A DNA stretch of 64,000 bases, taken from NCBI RefSeq assembly GCF_026241205.1, contig NZ_JAPFQM010000006.1, positions 248,001 through 312,000 on the forward strand, read 5' to 3'. The position numbers were made by a program, and so were the translations under genes. Below the pieces are notes generated by a model that was given only the letters and a program-made list of their open reading frames with translations, was not told the DNA's origin and did not search any database. Within the stretch, counting starts at the first letter, position 1; each line of letters begins with the position of its first letter. Below, in pieces: positions 33,203-41,325 of this stretch. This DNA is from Thermomicrobium sp. 4228-Ro. GTDB lineage: Bacteria; Chloroflexota; Chloroflexia; Thermomicrobiales; Thermomicrobiaceae.

Positions 33203-34183
33203 TCACTCCATCCCAGCTCGTTCGACCGGAGCGAGCCGTACCTGCAACCGACGCTGGAGCGCGCGTACGATCTGCAGCCCGATGCCGCTCAACCCTTCGG
33301 GTGAGAAGAGCACGATCAGCAGAAAGACGAGGCCGATCACGGTGTTGAACCGTTGCGTGAAGGAGCTCGCGAAGTTGGTGACGAGGATGAAGACGAGCGC
33401 CCCCAGAAAAGCACCCTCGGCGTAGGCCAGCCCACCGATTACCGCGATCACCATGATGTTGATGAGGCGCGTGAGATCGATCGTGGTGGGAGAGATCGCG
33501 CCGTTGTACCAAACGAGCAGCAGCCCACCGAGCCCAGCCAGAAAACCGGCGACCGTGAACGCGGCGACCCGATGGAGCGCGTTGTGGAACCCTAGCGCGG
33601 CGAGCCGGCGCGGGTCATCACGCAGCGCCTGCAACGACAGTCCGAACGGCGTCCGCGACAGGTAGCGGACGAAGGCATACGCCAGGAGGCCAACGAGGAG
33701 GGAAACGTAATAGAACGGCACACGCTCCGTGAGCCCCTGACCGAACAGCTCGGGTGGGCGGATGCCGAGGATACCGGTATGACCACCGAAGAGGGAGCGA
33801 TTTTGGTTGGCCAGTGCGTAAACCACCATGCCCAACGCGAGCGTGATCATCAGGAAGTAGATGCCAGTGGAGCGGACTGCGATCACGCCGAAGAGGAAGG
33901 CAACGAGCGTGGCGACGAGAAGCCCACCGAAAACGCCAACCCACCAGGGCTGGCCCAGGGTCACTGTCAGGTAACCGTATCCGTAACCAGCGAGCCCCGC
34001 CAGCGTCATCTGGGCGAGCGAGACCATCCCACCATAGCCAGCAAGCAGGCAGAGGCTGAGCGCGATCATCCCGAAGATGAACGCCGGAGTGAAGACACGT
34101 CCAACGAAGTAGGGACTGCCCCAGGTGGGAAAGCTGAGGAGCGCGAGGAGGACGAGTCCACCACCAAGCACACGCGGTCTCAT
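33203..34183 (-). CDS. livM: Branched-chain-type ABC importer permease LivM
   Basis: A 326-aa membrane protein with about nine hydrophobic segments and the LivM pattern ALSLCLLAGYGGMVSLAQMTLAGLAGYGYGYL (family: alsl.l..G..G..slG...f.giGaY), FGVIAVRSTGIYFLMITLALGMVVY and the coupling region FGLSLQALRDDPRRLAALGFH. The C-terminus ends LFSPEGLSGI as in most LivM proteins. The start overlaps the livH stop by four bases. Confidence 0.92.
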   Translation of the reverse strand: MRPRVLGGGLVLLALLSFPTWGSPYFVGRVFTPAFIFGMIALSLCLLAGYGGMVSLAQMTLAGLAGYGYGYLTVTLGQPWWVGVFGGLLVATLVAFLFGVIAVRSTGIYFLMITLALGMVVYALANQNRSLFGGHTGILGIRPPELFGQGLTERVPFYYVSLLVGLLAYAFVRYLSRTPFGLSLQALRDDPRRLAALGFHNALHRVAAFTVAGFLAGLGGLLLVWYNGAISPTTIDLTRLINIMVIAVIGGLAYAEGAFLGALVFILVTNFASSFTQRFNTVIGLVFLLIVLFSPEGLSGIGLQIVRALQRRLQVRLAPVERAGME

Positions 34184-35049
34184 GCTGCCCTCCCGAAAAG
34201 CCCCTGCGGACGAACCGCCAGCACGATGACCATCAGGAGAAAGCTGACGATTGCGGCATAGGTCGGGAAGAGCGCCAAGCTGTACTGCTCGACCAGTGCG
34301 ACGAGGAGCGCTGCGACGGCTGTTCCCGGAAGGCTCCCCATCCCGCCGACAATCACCACGATGAGCGAAGCGAGGAGGTAGCGAGCGTCTTCGCCGGACG
34401 AGATGGACAGCACCGACCCACCAACGACACCGGCCAGTCCGGCTAGGCCAGCTCCGAGCGCGAACATCAGCACGAAGAGCCGCTGGACATCGATCCCGAC
34501 TGCCGCGACCATATCCCGGTCATCGATGGCAGCGCGAACGGTCATACCGAACCGCGTCCGGGTAAGCAGGAACCAGAGCAGGAGGCCGAGCACGATGGCG
34601 AAGGCGAGGACGAAGAGCCGGTACTTTGGATAGCCGATATCGAGCAGGGGAATCCGGACGCCACCAGTGATCGCCTCGGGTGGGGAAAAGTCGTAGGTGA
34701 AGCCGCCCCACCGCGCGAGCATGAGATCAGCCGCGATGATCGAGACCCCGATCGTCACCAGCGCCTCACGCAAGTCCTGCCCGTGGATGGGGCGGAGCAG
34801 GCCGACCTCGAGGACAAGCCCAGCCAGCGCGGCTGCTAGGAGAGCAGCCAGCGCCCCCAGCGGCCAGCTCCCGGTACGGTCAGCGACGCTCCAGCCCACA
34901 TACCCGCCGAAGAGGTAGAGCGAGCCGTGGGCGAGGTTGACGACACGGAGCACACCGAAGATGAGCGTGAAGCCGATCGCAACGATGAAGTAGAGAGCCG
35001 CCAGCGTCAGGCCGTTCAAGGTGACGGTGACGAATTGCGGCCAGCTCAT
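34180..35049 (-). CDS. livH: Branched-chain-type ABC importer permease LivH
   Basis: A 289-aa membrane protein of LivH size: an N-terminal FVTVTLNGLTLAALYFIVAIGFTLIFGVLRVVNLAHGSLYLFGGY is the classic LivH start (g...g..yaLvA.Gl.li.G...viNfAhG....lGay). The coupling loop GMTVRAAIDDRDMVAAVGID follows and the C-terminal VLAVRPQGLFG is standard. It is the first gene behind the promoter at 35122-35150 and heads a seven-gene unit reaching to 28076. Confidence 0.92.
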   Translation of the reverse strand: MSWPQFVTVTLNGLTLAALYFIVAIGFTLIFGVLRVVNLAHGSLYLFGGYVGWSVADRTGSWPLGALAALLAAALAGLVLEVGLLRPIHGQDLREALVTIGVSIIAADLMLARWGGFTYDFSPPEAITGGVRIPLLDIGYPKYRLFVLAFAIVLGLLLWFLLTRTRFGMTVRAAIDDRDMVAAVGIDVQRLFVLMFALGAGLAGLAGVVGGSVLSISSGEDARYLLASLIVVIVGGMGSLPGTAVAALLVALVEQYSLALFPTYAAIVSFLLMVIVLAVRPQGLFGRAA

Positions 35050-35107
35050 CCGGGCTCCTTTCGTGCATGCCCCGCCGTGCGATCGCATTGTGTGGCGATC
35101 ATAGATC

Positions 35108-35125
35108 TGCGATTATCGATTATCA
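35108..35125. promoter_or_regulatory. Predicted operator shared with the gntR promoter
   Basis: On the minus strand the sequence reads TGATAATCGATAATCGCA. It contains the 11-mer ATCGATAATCG found in the gntR operator and a direct repeat of ATAATCG. It overlaps the -10 box of the livH promoter, so a bound regulator would block transcription. Confidence 0.6.
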
Positions 35126-35150
35126 TAGGAGTCGGACGAGAGGCTGTCAA
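35122..35150 (-). promoter_or_regulatory. Promoter of the transporter-catabolic unit
   Basis: On the minus strand, -35 TTGACA (35145-35150), a 17-base spacer and -10 TATGAT (35122-35127), about 75 bases upstream of the livH start. Near-consensus in all three parts. Confidence 0.7.
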
Positions 35151-35389
35151 GAGTACGGACACAGGCGGTATCGGCAGAGACGAGTCAGCGGGGCAGGAAA
35201 CAGGAAACCGGAGCGAGCGTCGAGGCCTGCGTGCATGCCGGCAGCGAGACACGTCGAAGCGGACGATGGCAGATACACAGCTGCTCACTGGCGAGTGGTG
35301 GATGAGGCAGACCTGTCACGGCATCGTGCGTCACGGCAGTCTGATATGCCTAAGACCAGTGACTGAACGAGCGCGAAGGGAGAGTGATG

Positions 35390-35767
35390 ATGGTCGCAGT
35401 CAAGCGGATCCAGCATGTCTCGATCACGGCACCCCTCGATGGGACAGAGCGAGCTCGCGCCTTCTACGGCGGCGTACTCGGTCTCCGCGAGAAGCCGGTG
35501 CCGGAGTCGCTCGCTGGGCTCAACATCTTGCTGTGGTTCGACGTCGGGTCAACCGAGCTCCACATCGTCGCCGAGGACGACGACACGCGCGGGCGCTCGC
35601 GCCGGCACGTCTGCTTCGAGGTCGAAGACCTGACAGCCATTCGCACCCGGTTGACGGAAGCTGGCTACCAGCCCTACGACGCAGCACCGATTCCCGGTCG
35701 CCCGCGCTTCTTCTGCCGCGATCCGTTCGGCAACCTGCTCGAGTTCATGGTATTCGCAGTGCAGTGA
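35390..35767 (+). CDS. Glyoxalase/VOC-fold protein
   Basis: A 125-aa protein with the glyoxalase/bleomycin-resistance fold: first metal-ligand position in IQHVSITAP, ARAFYGGVLGLREKP (family: a..FY...LGl), a second ligand in ELHIVAEDD, and the C-terminal RPRFFCRDPFGNLLEFMVF (family: ....f.DPdGn.iEl). Such proteins are metal-dependent lyases, dioxygenases, isomerases or simple resistance proteins. GTG at 35384 and ATG at 35387 are alternative starts; the ATG at 35390 is best spaced from AAGGGAG. It is divergent from livH and could be linked to the same pathway, but no shared regulation is visible for it. Confidence 0.82.
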   Translation: MVAVKRIQHVSITAPLDGTERARAFYGGVLGLREKPVPESLAGLNILLWFDVGSTELHIVAEDDDTRGRSRRHVCFEVEDLTAIRTRLTEAGYQPYDAAPIPGRPRFFCRDPFGNLLEFMVFAVQ

Positions 35768-35981
35768 AGTGCCAGTAAAGAGATCAGTCGCGTCACCCGG
35801 CGCGAAAACACGAGCACGGTCATCGACGAGACACGCCGGCTGGCCGGTCGGATGCGCTCGCAGCGGAAGCTCCTGACCGCCTTGTCATGGCCGACCGCTC
35901 GGCCCATACTCCTCTGAAGCGATGCGGAGTGGCGCCGGCCACGGCCGTCCGGCGCCGTGCGTTCGTCGAGGAGGTGGAGCG

Positions 35982-36773
35982 ATGGATCTCGGTCTCCGGG
36001 GCAAGGTCGCGATGGTCGCGGCCGCAAGTCAAGGACTCGGCAAGGCGGTCGCGCTCGGTTTCGCCCGCGAGGGAGCCAATCTCGCGATCTGCAGTCGCAA
36101 CCAGGCGGCGCTCGAGGCGGTCGCCGCCGAGGCACGCAGCTTCGGCGTCGACGTGCTGGCAGTTCCGGCAGACCTGACCCGGGCCGAGGATATCGCGAAA
36201 TTCGTCGAGAAATCCATCGCGCACTTCGGCGGCATCGATATCCTGGTGACCAATGCCGGTGGCCCGCCAGCCGGTACGTTCCAGGACTTCGCCGACGATG
36301 CGCCGTGGCAGGGGGCATTCGAACTCACCTTGCTGAGCGCCGTACGCTTGATCCGCGGTGTCCTCCCCTCGATGCGTGCTCGCGGCGGAGGCGCGATCAT
36401 CGTGATGACATCGTCATCGATCAAGATACCGATCCCGAACCTGATCCTGTCCAACGTCTTCCGGGCTGGTGTCGCGGCCCTCGCGAAGACGCTCGCCGAG
36501 GAGCTGGCGCCCTACAACATCCGCGTCAACAACGTGCTGCCGGGTCGCATCGCGACAGAGCGGCTCCTTTATCTCGACCAGGTGAATGCCGAGCGAGCCG
36601 GGGTGAGCGTCGAGGAAATGCGGCAACGGACGATCGCCCAGATCCCGATGGGACGCTACGGCGATCCCGAGGAATTCGCGAACGCGGTCGTCTTCCTGGC
36701 CTCCGAGCGCGCCAGTTACATCACCGGTGCCTCGCTCCAGGTCGATGGCGGCTACATCCGATGCATCTACTGA
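35982..36773 (+). CDS. SDR-family oxidoreductase lacking the usual catalytic Tyr and Lys
   Basis: A 263-aa short-chain dehydrogenase/reductase fold. The cofactor loop is AAASQGLGKA (residues 13-22; TGxxxGIG in most), followed by NAGG at 91-94, the serine stretch at 144-146 and the C-terminal PMGRYGDPEEFANAVVFLASERASYITGASLQVDGGY typical of FabG-like proteins. At the positions of the Tyr and Lys of YxxxK are Ser157 and Arg161 (SNVFR). A subgroup of FabG-like proteins with this change is known; their reactions are mostly unassigned. GAGGAGGTGGAG precedes the chosen ATG; a terminator follows. Confidence 0.85.
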   Translation: MDLGLRGKVAMVAAASQGLGKAVALGFAREGANLAICSRNQAALEAVAAEARSFGVDVLAVPADLTRAEDIAKFVEKSIAHFGGIDILVTNAGGPPAGTFQDFADDAPWQGAFELTLLSAVRLIRGVLPSMRARGGGAIIVMTSSSIKIPIPNLILSNVFRAGVAALAKTLAEELAPYNIRVNNVLPGRIATERLLYLDQVNAERAGVSVEEMRQRTIAQIPMGRYGDPEEFANAVVFLASERASYITGASLQVDGGYIRCIY

Positions 36774-36794
36774 GCACACCGGATACGGCTGATC

Positions 36795-36828
36795 GGGGCC
36801 GGGAGACGCTCGTCTCTCGGCCCCTTTT
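36795..36828 (+). terminator. Rho-independent terminator after the SDR gene
   Basis: GGGGCCGGGAGAC (36795-36807) pairs with GTCTCTCGGCCCC (36812-36824) with one G-T wobble and a four-base loop, followed directly by TTTT (36825-36828). It lies 21 bases after the SDR stop codon. Confidence 0.8.
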
Positions 36829-36863
36829 CGCGCCATACGGACGTGGGATGGGCGATCCGCTGC

Positions 36864-39530
36864 TCATCCGAGGGGCCAGAGCGGAGAACGCCCCAGACCA
36901 GCGAGCGTGAGGAGCAGCACGGCCAATTCCACGGCCAAACCCGCGAGCAACACGACCCAGTCGCGTCGCCGCAATCGGAGATCGCCGAACCGCAAGCGGG
37001 TGCCTCGCGCGCCCACACCGCGCACGGCGAGGACCCAGGCAAGCTGCTGCGCTTGCCGGAACGTGGCGGCCAGCGCGACCGAGAGGACCGGCAGCAAGGC
37101 CCGTAGCCGCGCCATTCCACGCTCCGGTATGACCCAGCCGCGCGTCTGCAGCGCCTCGGCCGCTGTCGCGAAGGTCTGGGCGAACACTGGCACGAAGCGG
37201 AGCCCGATCGCCAGCGCAAGCCCGATACCGGCCGGCAGGCCCAGGCGCACCAGGCTCTGGACGAGCGCACGCTCGCTGGTCGTCGCGAACCAGCTTAACG
37301 CAAGCAACGCCAGCGCCACGAGACGGAGCGCTGCAGACAATGCCGCGAGCACCGCCGGGACGGTGAGCACGACCGGGCCGATAGCCACGAGCACCGGTTC
37401 ACCGCTCCGGTCGAAGAGGGGTCGCAGGAGGAGCACGAGTAGGAGCAGCGGGGCGAGTGCCCGCCAGAGCTCGCCGAGGCGACGCCACGGAAAGCCGCCC
37501 AGGGAGCGGAGCAGCAGGTGCAGGAGTAGGGTACCGGCGAGCAAGGGGAGTGGACTTTCCCAGAGCAGTACCGGTATGGCGGCCCCGAGCGCGAGCGCCA
37601 GCTTGACGCGCGGATCCAGCCGAGCGAGGAACGGCAGCGCTCCGGTGCTCCCCGACGCGTGCACGGTGGCAGCGGTTCGTCGGGACGACGGATCCGGATA
37701 TCGGGGCTGCACAGCCTGACGCTGCTGCGTCCCACGCACGGCTGGGCCACGCAGCGCGGCGACGAGGTCGGCCGGCTCGAGCGCTGGCGGGAGTGCGAGC
37801 GCGTGGGCAACCGCGGTAACGGGCAGCGGCTCGAGGACGCAGGAACGCAAGAGTTCAGCATCGCCGAGCACGGCAGCGGGCGAGCCATCGGCGCGGATCA
37901 CGCCGTCATGCAGCAGGACGACTCGCCGTGCACAGCGGGCGACGAAGCGGAGGTCGTGACTGACGAGGAACACGCTGCCGCCAGCCGCCGCGTGCTCGAC
38001 GAGGAGAGCGGCGAGAAGCACTCGCCCGTTCTCGTCCAGCGCACTGGTCGGCTCGTCGAGGACGAGGAGTTCCGGCTCGCGGGCAACTGTTGCGGCGATG
38101 GCGACCAACTGCCGTTGACCGCGGCTGAGGAGGGGAAGCGGCAATTCGGCGACGGCCCGGAGTCCGAAGCGTACGAGCGTTTCCTCCGTGCGGCGGGCGA
38201 CAGTCGGTGCATCGAGTCCCAGCTGCTGGAGCGCGAAGGCGATCTCGGCCCGCGGAGTCGCGCGGACGAGCTGGTGATCGGGGTTCTGCGCCACATAGCC
38301 GACGCTCCGGGCCAGCTCAGCGACCGTCCGGTTCCGGGTATCCTGCCCAGCCACGAGCACGCGGCCTTCGGTCGGCCGCAAGGCACCGATGACGTGCCGA
38401 GCGAGGGTCGTCTTCCCTGAACCGTTCGGTCCGACCAGTGCCACGATCTCGCCTGGGGCGATCACGAGGTCGATGCCGCGGAGAACCTCGGGCCCACCGT
38501 CGTAGCGGAACCGCACGCGCTCGACGCAAAGCAGCGGCGAAGCTCCCGGAGGCGCAGGCGGAGCGGGAGCGTCCGGTTCAGCTGTCCGGATGGCTCCCCC
38601 GGCGGCTGCCCGAGCGCTGCACCGCTGCAGCACCGCGACCGCCTCGTCGACAGCGCGGAAGAGCGGCGGAGGCTGACAGCCGGGTACGTCTTCGAGAGCG
38701 CGAGCCAGCTCGGCCAGTTGGGGCGGCGCGGTGCCGAGCTGCGCCAATGTCGACCGATCGGTGAAGGCGACCTCCGGTGGTGCATCGAGCACGAGCCGAC
38801 CAGCAGCCAGACCGAGGACGCGTTCGACGAGCGGCAGGAGGAAATCCGTGTCCCGCTCGGCCAGCACGACGGTCAACCCGTCGGATGCAACGAGCGTTGC
38901 GAGGGCTTGGAGCAGCTCCTGCTTGCCGCGCGGGTCGAGCTGCGTCGCCGGCTGGTCGAGGACGAGCAACGCCGGTCGGCGTGCCAGCGCGACGGCCAGC
39001 GCCAGACGCTGCTTCTGCCCACCGGAGAGCTGGCCCGCTGGGCGGTCACGGAACTCCTGGAGACCGACCAGCTCGAGGGCACGGGTGACACGACGGCTCA
39101 CCTCGTCCGGTGGAAGGCCGACCAGCTCGAGCGCGAAGGCGACCTCGTCGGCGACGCTCAGGCCGATGAGGTTCGCTTCCGGGTCCTCGAAGACGATGCC
39201 GACCCGGTGAGCGAGCTCCAGAGGGCTGACGCTCGTCGTCTCGCAGCCAGCAACTTCCAGCCAGCCGCGGACCGTGCCACCGGTCTCGTGCGGCACGATG
39301 CCAGCCAGCGCGAGACACAACGTCGTGAGGCCACTGCCACTCGCACCGACGAGGCCGACGACCTGCCCAGTGGGGACAACGAAGTCCAGCTCCTCGAGCG
39401 CGGCAGGCGCTTCACCAGACGGAAGGAGCGGCGGATACCGGTAGGTGAACCGCTCGGCGCGGATCGCGTACGGAACCGGTGTTTCGCCCCGGCTGGCCGC
39501 TCCAGGGCGACACGGCTGCTGGGCAGTCAT
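36864..39530 (-). CDS. ECF transporter energy-coupling module: two ATPase domains and EcfT fused in one chain
   Basis: An 888-aa single chain replacing three usual proteins. Domain 1 (about 20-260) is an ABC ATPase with signature LSGGQKQRLALA but a degenerate active site: Walker A is GASGSGLTT (Leu for Lys), Walker B ends LLVLDQPA (Gln for catalytic Glu), the Q-loop reads VFEDPE and the switch His is Arg (LAERD). Domain 2 (about 330-570) is intact: GPNGSGKTT, AQNPDHQ, LSRGQRQ, LLVLDEPT, SHD. After a linker, domain 3 (about 630-880) is EcfT, with five to six membrane segments and the coupling motif region FATAAEALQTRGW. The S component is encoded just upstream. Natural fusions of A and A' are known; A-A'-T fusions are rarer. 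Confidence 0.88.
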   Translation of the reverse strand: MTAQQPCRPGAASRGETPVPYAIRAERFTYRYPPLLPSGEAPAALEELDFVVPTGQVVGLVGASGSGLTTLCLALAGIVPHETGGTVRGWLEVAGCETTSVSPLELAHRVGIVFEDPEANLIGLSVADEVAFALELVGLPPDEVSRRVTRALELVGLQEFRDRPAGQLSGGQKQRLALAVALARRPALLVLDQPATQLDPRGKQELLQALATLVASDGLTVVLAERDTDFLLPLVERVLGLAAGRLVLDAPPEVAFTDRSTLAQLGTAPPQLAELARALEDVPGCQPPPLFRAVDEAVAVLQRCSARAAAGGAIRTAEPDAPAPPAPPGASPLLCVERVRFRYDGGPEVLRGIDLVIAPGEIVALVGPNGSGKTTLARHVIGALRPTEGRVLVAGQDTRNRTVAELARSVGYVAQNPDHQLVRATPRAEIAFALQQLGLDAPTVARRTEETLVRFGLRAVAELPLPLLSRGQRQLVAIAATVAREPELLVLDEPTSALDENGRVLLAALLVEHAAAGGSVFLVSHDLRFVARCARRVVLLHDGVIRADGSPAAVLGDAELLRSCVLEPLPVTAVAHALALPPALEPADLVAALRGPAVRGTQQRQAVQPRYPDPSSRRTAATVHASGSTGALPFLARLDPRVKLALALGAAIPVLLWESPLPLLAGTLLLHLLLRSLGGFPWRRLGELWRALAPLLLLVLLLRPLFDRSGEPVLVAIGPVVLTVPAVLAALSAALRLVALALLALSWFATTSERALVQSLVRLGLPAGIGLALAIGLRFVPVFAQTFATAAEALQTRGWVIPERGMARLRALLPVLSVALAATFRQAQQLAWVLAVRGVGARGTRLRFGDLRLRRRDWVVLLAGLAVELAVLLLTLAGLGRSPLWPLG

Positions 39531-39576
39531 GCGCGGTCGGTCCTGGCTGCGCTGGTCGCATGCACCCGGAAGACCG

Positions 39577-40131
39577 TCACGCTTCACGGCGGAAGCGGGA
39601 CGGTACCAGACGAGCGAGCGCGACGCCGAACGTCTCGCGGAGCAAGACCGTCAGGGCGATCCCGCCGACGGCACCCGACACGACCTGCCACACGTTGAAC
39701 GGAACGTTGGCCGTCGCGGTAGCGAGACCGATCCGGAGCACGGCGATTTCCCAGAGGAAGTAGCCGACGACGATGATGACGCCGCCGATGATTGTCGCCA
39801 GGATCATCCGCCAGACGCCAGCCCGCCAGCCGATCCAACCGGCCAGGAAGCCCTGCAGGCCGTGCAGGACGAACGTGGCTGGTGCGTATTGCCCGTAGCC
39901 GCTCGTCAGATCGGCCAGCATCGGGCCGAGCGCGCCGCTGATACCACCGACGATCGGGCCAAAGAGGAACGCGCCGGTGTAAATGGCGATATCGCCGAGA
40001 TGGATGTAACCGCTCGGAATCGGCACCTGGATGAAGCGCGTGGCGACGAAGACGACAGCGATCATCACGCCGCTCAGTGCGATCGCGAGCGGGGTGAGCA
40101 CGAGACGCTCTCGATCCGGTCGTTGCACCAT
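39577..40131 (-). CDS. ECF transporter substrate-binding S component
   Basis: A 184-aa membrane protein with about six hydrophobic segments matching PF07155-type S components: a first helix with VFVATRFIQVPIPSGYIHLGDIAIYTGAFLFGPIVGGISGALGPMLADL (family: ..f..ip.p.gyi.lGd..i...alLfGp..G...G.iG..laDll) and APATFVLHGLQGFLAGWIG. S components bind a vitamin or metal; family members have been linked to riboflavin, pyrimidines or other vitamins, so the cargo is not assigned. It lies 46 bases upstream of the fused energy-coupling gene and probably works with it. Confidence 0.82.
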   Translation of the reverse strand: MVQRPDRERLVLTPLAIALSGVMIAVVFVATRFIQVPIPSGYIHLGDIAIYTGAFLFGPIVGGISGALGPMLADLTSGYGQYAPATFVLHGLQGFLAGWIGWRAGVWRMILATIIGGVIIVVGYFLWEIAVLRIGLATATANVPFNVWQVVSGAVGGIALTVLLRETFGVALARLVPSRFRREA

Positions 40132-40380
40132 GCGAACCCGCCTCCTCTCCACAACAGGCAGCCTACCGGGCAACGAGCGGCTCGGCAACGACCAATTGGC
40201 ACCGTCCAATCGGTAATCGGTAACCTGCCAGTCCAGCGTATCCCTGCAGGCCGACTGGCGTCGCGCAACCGGACGAACTATGGTTGTGCGTGAACGGCGA
40301 GCCCGCTCCCGGAGCACATTACGAGCCTGAGGAGGCGGTCTCCTACGTTCCGGCGGAAAGAGACGAAAGGGCGAGTAGGG

Positions 40381-41322
40381 ATGACACACGCCGTCATCGT
40401 GGTGAGCGGGCTCGAACGGCGATTCGGGGAAACGGTCGCGCTCGCCGGGATCAGCTTCACGGTCGCGGCCGGTGAAGTCGTGGGACTCCTCGGTCACAAC
40501 GGGGCAGGGAAGACGACCACCATCCGCTCGCTGCTGGGACTGCTCGCGCCGCACGGTGGCACGGTCCGCGTCTTCGGCCTGGAGCCGACGGTCGACGGCG
40601 AGCGTGTCCGGGCTCGCACCGGGGTGGTGGGTGAATCGCCCGGGCTCGACGAGCGGCTGACCGCTCGCGAGCTGCTGCGGGTCTTCGCCGATCTGTACGA
40701 CGTTCCACCCGCGCTCCAGCGGACACGCATCCCGGAACTGCTGGAGCAGTTCGGGCTGACCGAGGCTGCCGACCGCCGGGTGGGAACGTTCAGCGCCGGG
40801 ATGCGCCAGCGGTTGGCTTTGGCCCGCTGCCTGCTGCACGACCCGGAACTCCTGCTCCTCGACGAGCCGACGACGGCGCTCGATCCGGTGGCAGCACATC
40901 AGGTACGCGAGCTGATCGCCGAGCGACGACGCGAGGGGCGGACGATCCTCCTGGCGACGCACAACCTCGACGAGGCGGAGCGTCTCTGCGACCGGGTGAT
41001 CATCCTGGAGCGCGGCCGGGTGCTGGTGGAAGGCCACCCGCGGGAACTCGCCGCTGCGCTCGGCGTTCCCAGCCGGCTCACGCTGGAGGTCGAGCCACTC
41101 TCGAGCGAACAGGCGCTGGCTGTGCTCCGCGGCTGTGGAGTGGTTGCCCAGGTCGAACCGCAACCCGGGCGGCTCACGGTCGACCGGGTGACGCGCCGGC
41201 AGGTCCCGGAACTCGTCGCGGCCCTGGTCGAGGCGGGTGTTCCCGTGTACGGCGTGACGGTGCAGGCACCGTCGCTGGAGGACGTCTACCTGGCGCTCCA
41301 CCAGCGGGCTACCCGGAGGTGA
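40381..41322 (+). CDS. ABC transporter ATP-binding protein (NatA/CcmA type)
   Basis: A 313-aa ABC ATPase: Walker A GHNGAGKTTT, Q-loop segment TGVVGESPGLDERLTARELL, signature FSAGMRQRLALARCLL, Walker B LLLLDEPTTALDP and switch LLATHNLDEAE. After about residue 215 there is an 80-residue C-terminal extension common in exporters of this group. It pairs with the ABC-2 permease gene that starts four bases after its stop. The substrate is unknown (Na+ in NatAB, lipids, peptides or drugs in others). Confidence 0.9.
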   Translation: MTHAVIVVSGLERRFGETVALAGISFTVAAGEVVGLLGHNGAGKTTTIRSLLGLLAPHGGTVRVFGLEPTVDGERVRARTGVVGESPGLDERLTARELLRVFADLYDVPPALQRTRIPELLEQFGLTEAADRRVGTFSAGMRQRLALARCLLHDPELLLLDEPTTALDPVAAHQVRELIAERRREGRTILLATHNLDEAERLCDRVIILERGRVLVEGHPRELAAALGVPSRLTLEVEPLSSEQALAVLRGCGVVAQVEPQPGRLTVDRVTRRQVPELVAALVEAGVPVYGVTVQAPSLEDVYLALHQRATRR

Positions 41323-41325
41323 ACG

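Larger units (their letters stand above)
35050..35383. other. Divergent intergenic region with promoter and operator
   Basis: These 334 bases separate livH (minus strand) from the VOC gene (plus strand). They hold the livH promoter at 35122-35150 and the operator-like sequence at 35108-35125. In 35151-35383 I see only the ribosome site of the next gene and no protein-coding frame. Confidence 0.6.

Noticed and set aside
40132-40380. TPP or other vitamin riboswitch before the ECF S component
   Set aside because: No CUGAGA-type or other riboswitch consensus is visible. Only a short direct repeat of TACCGAT on the minus strand was found, too weak to call.
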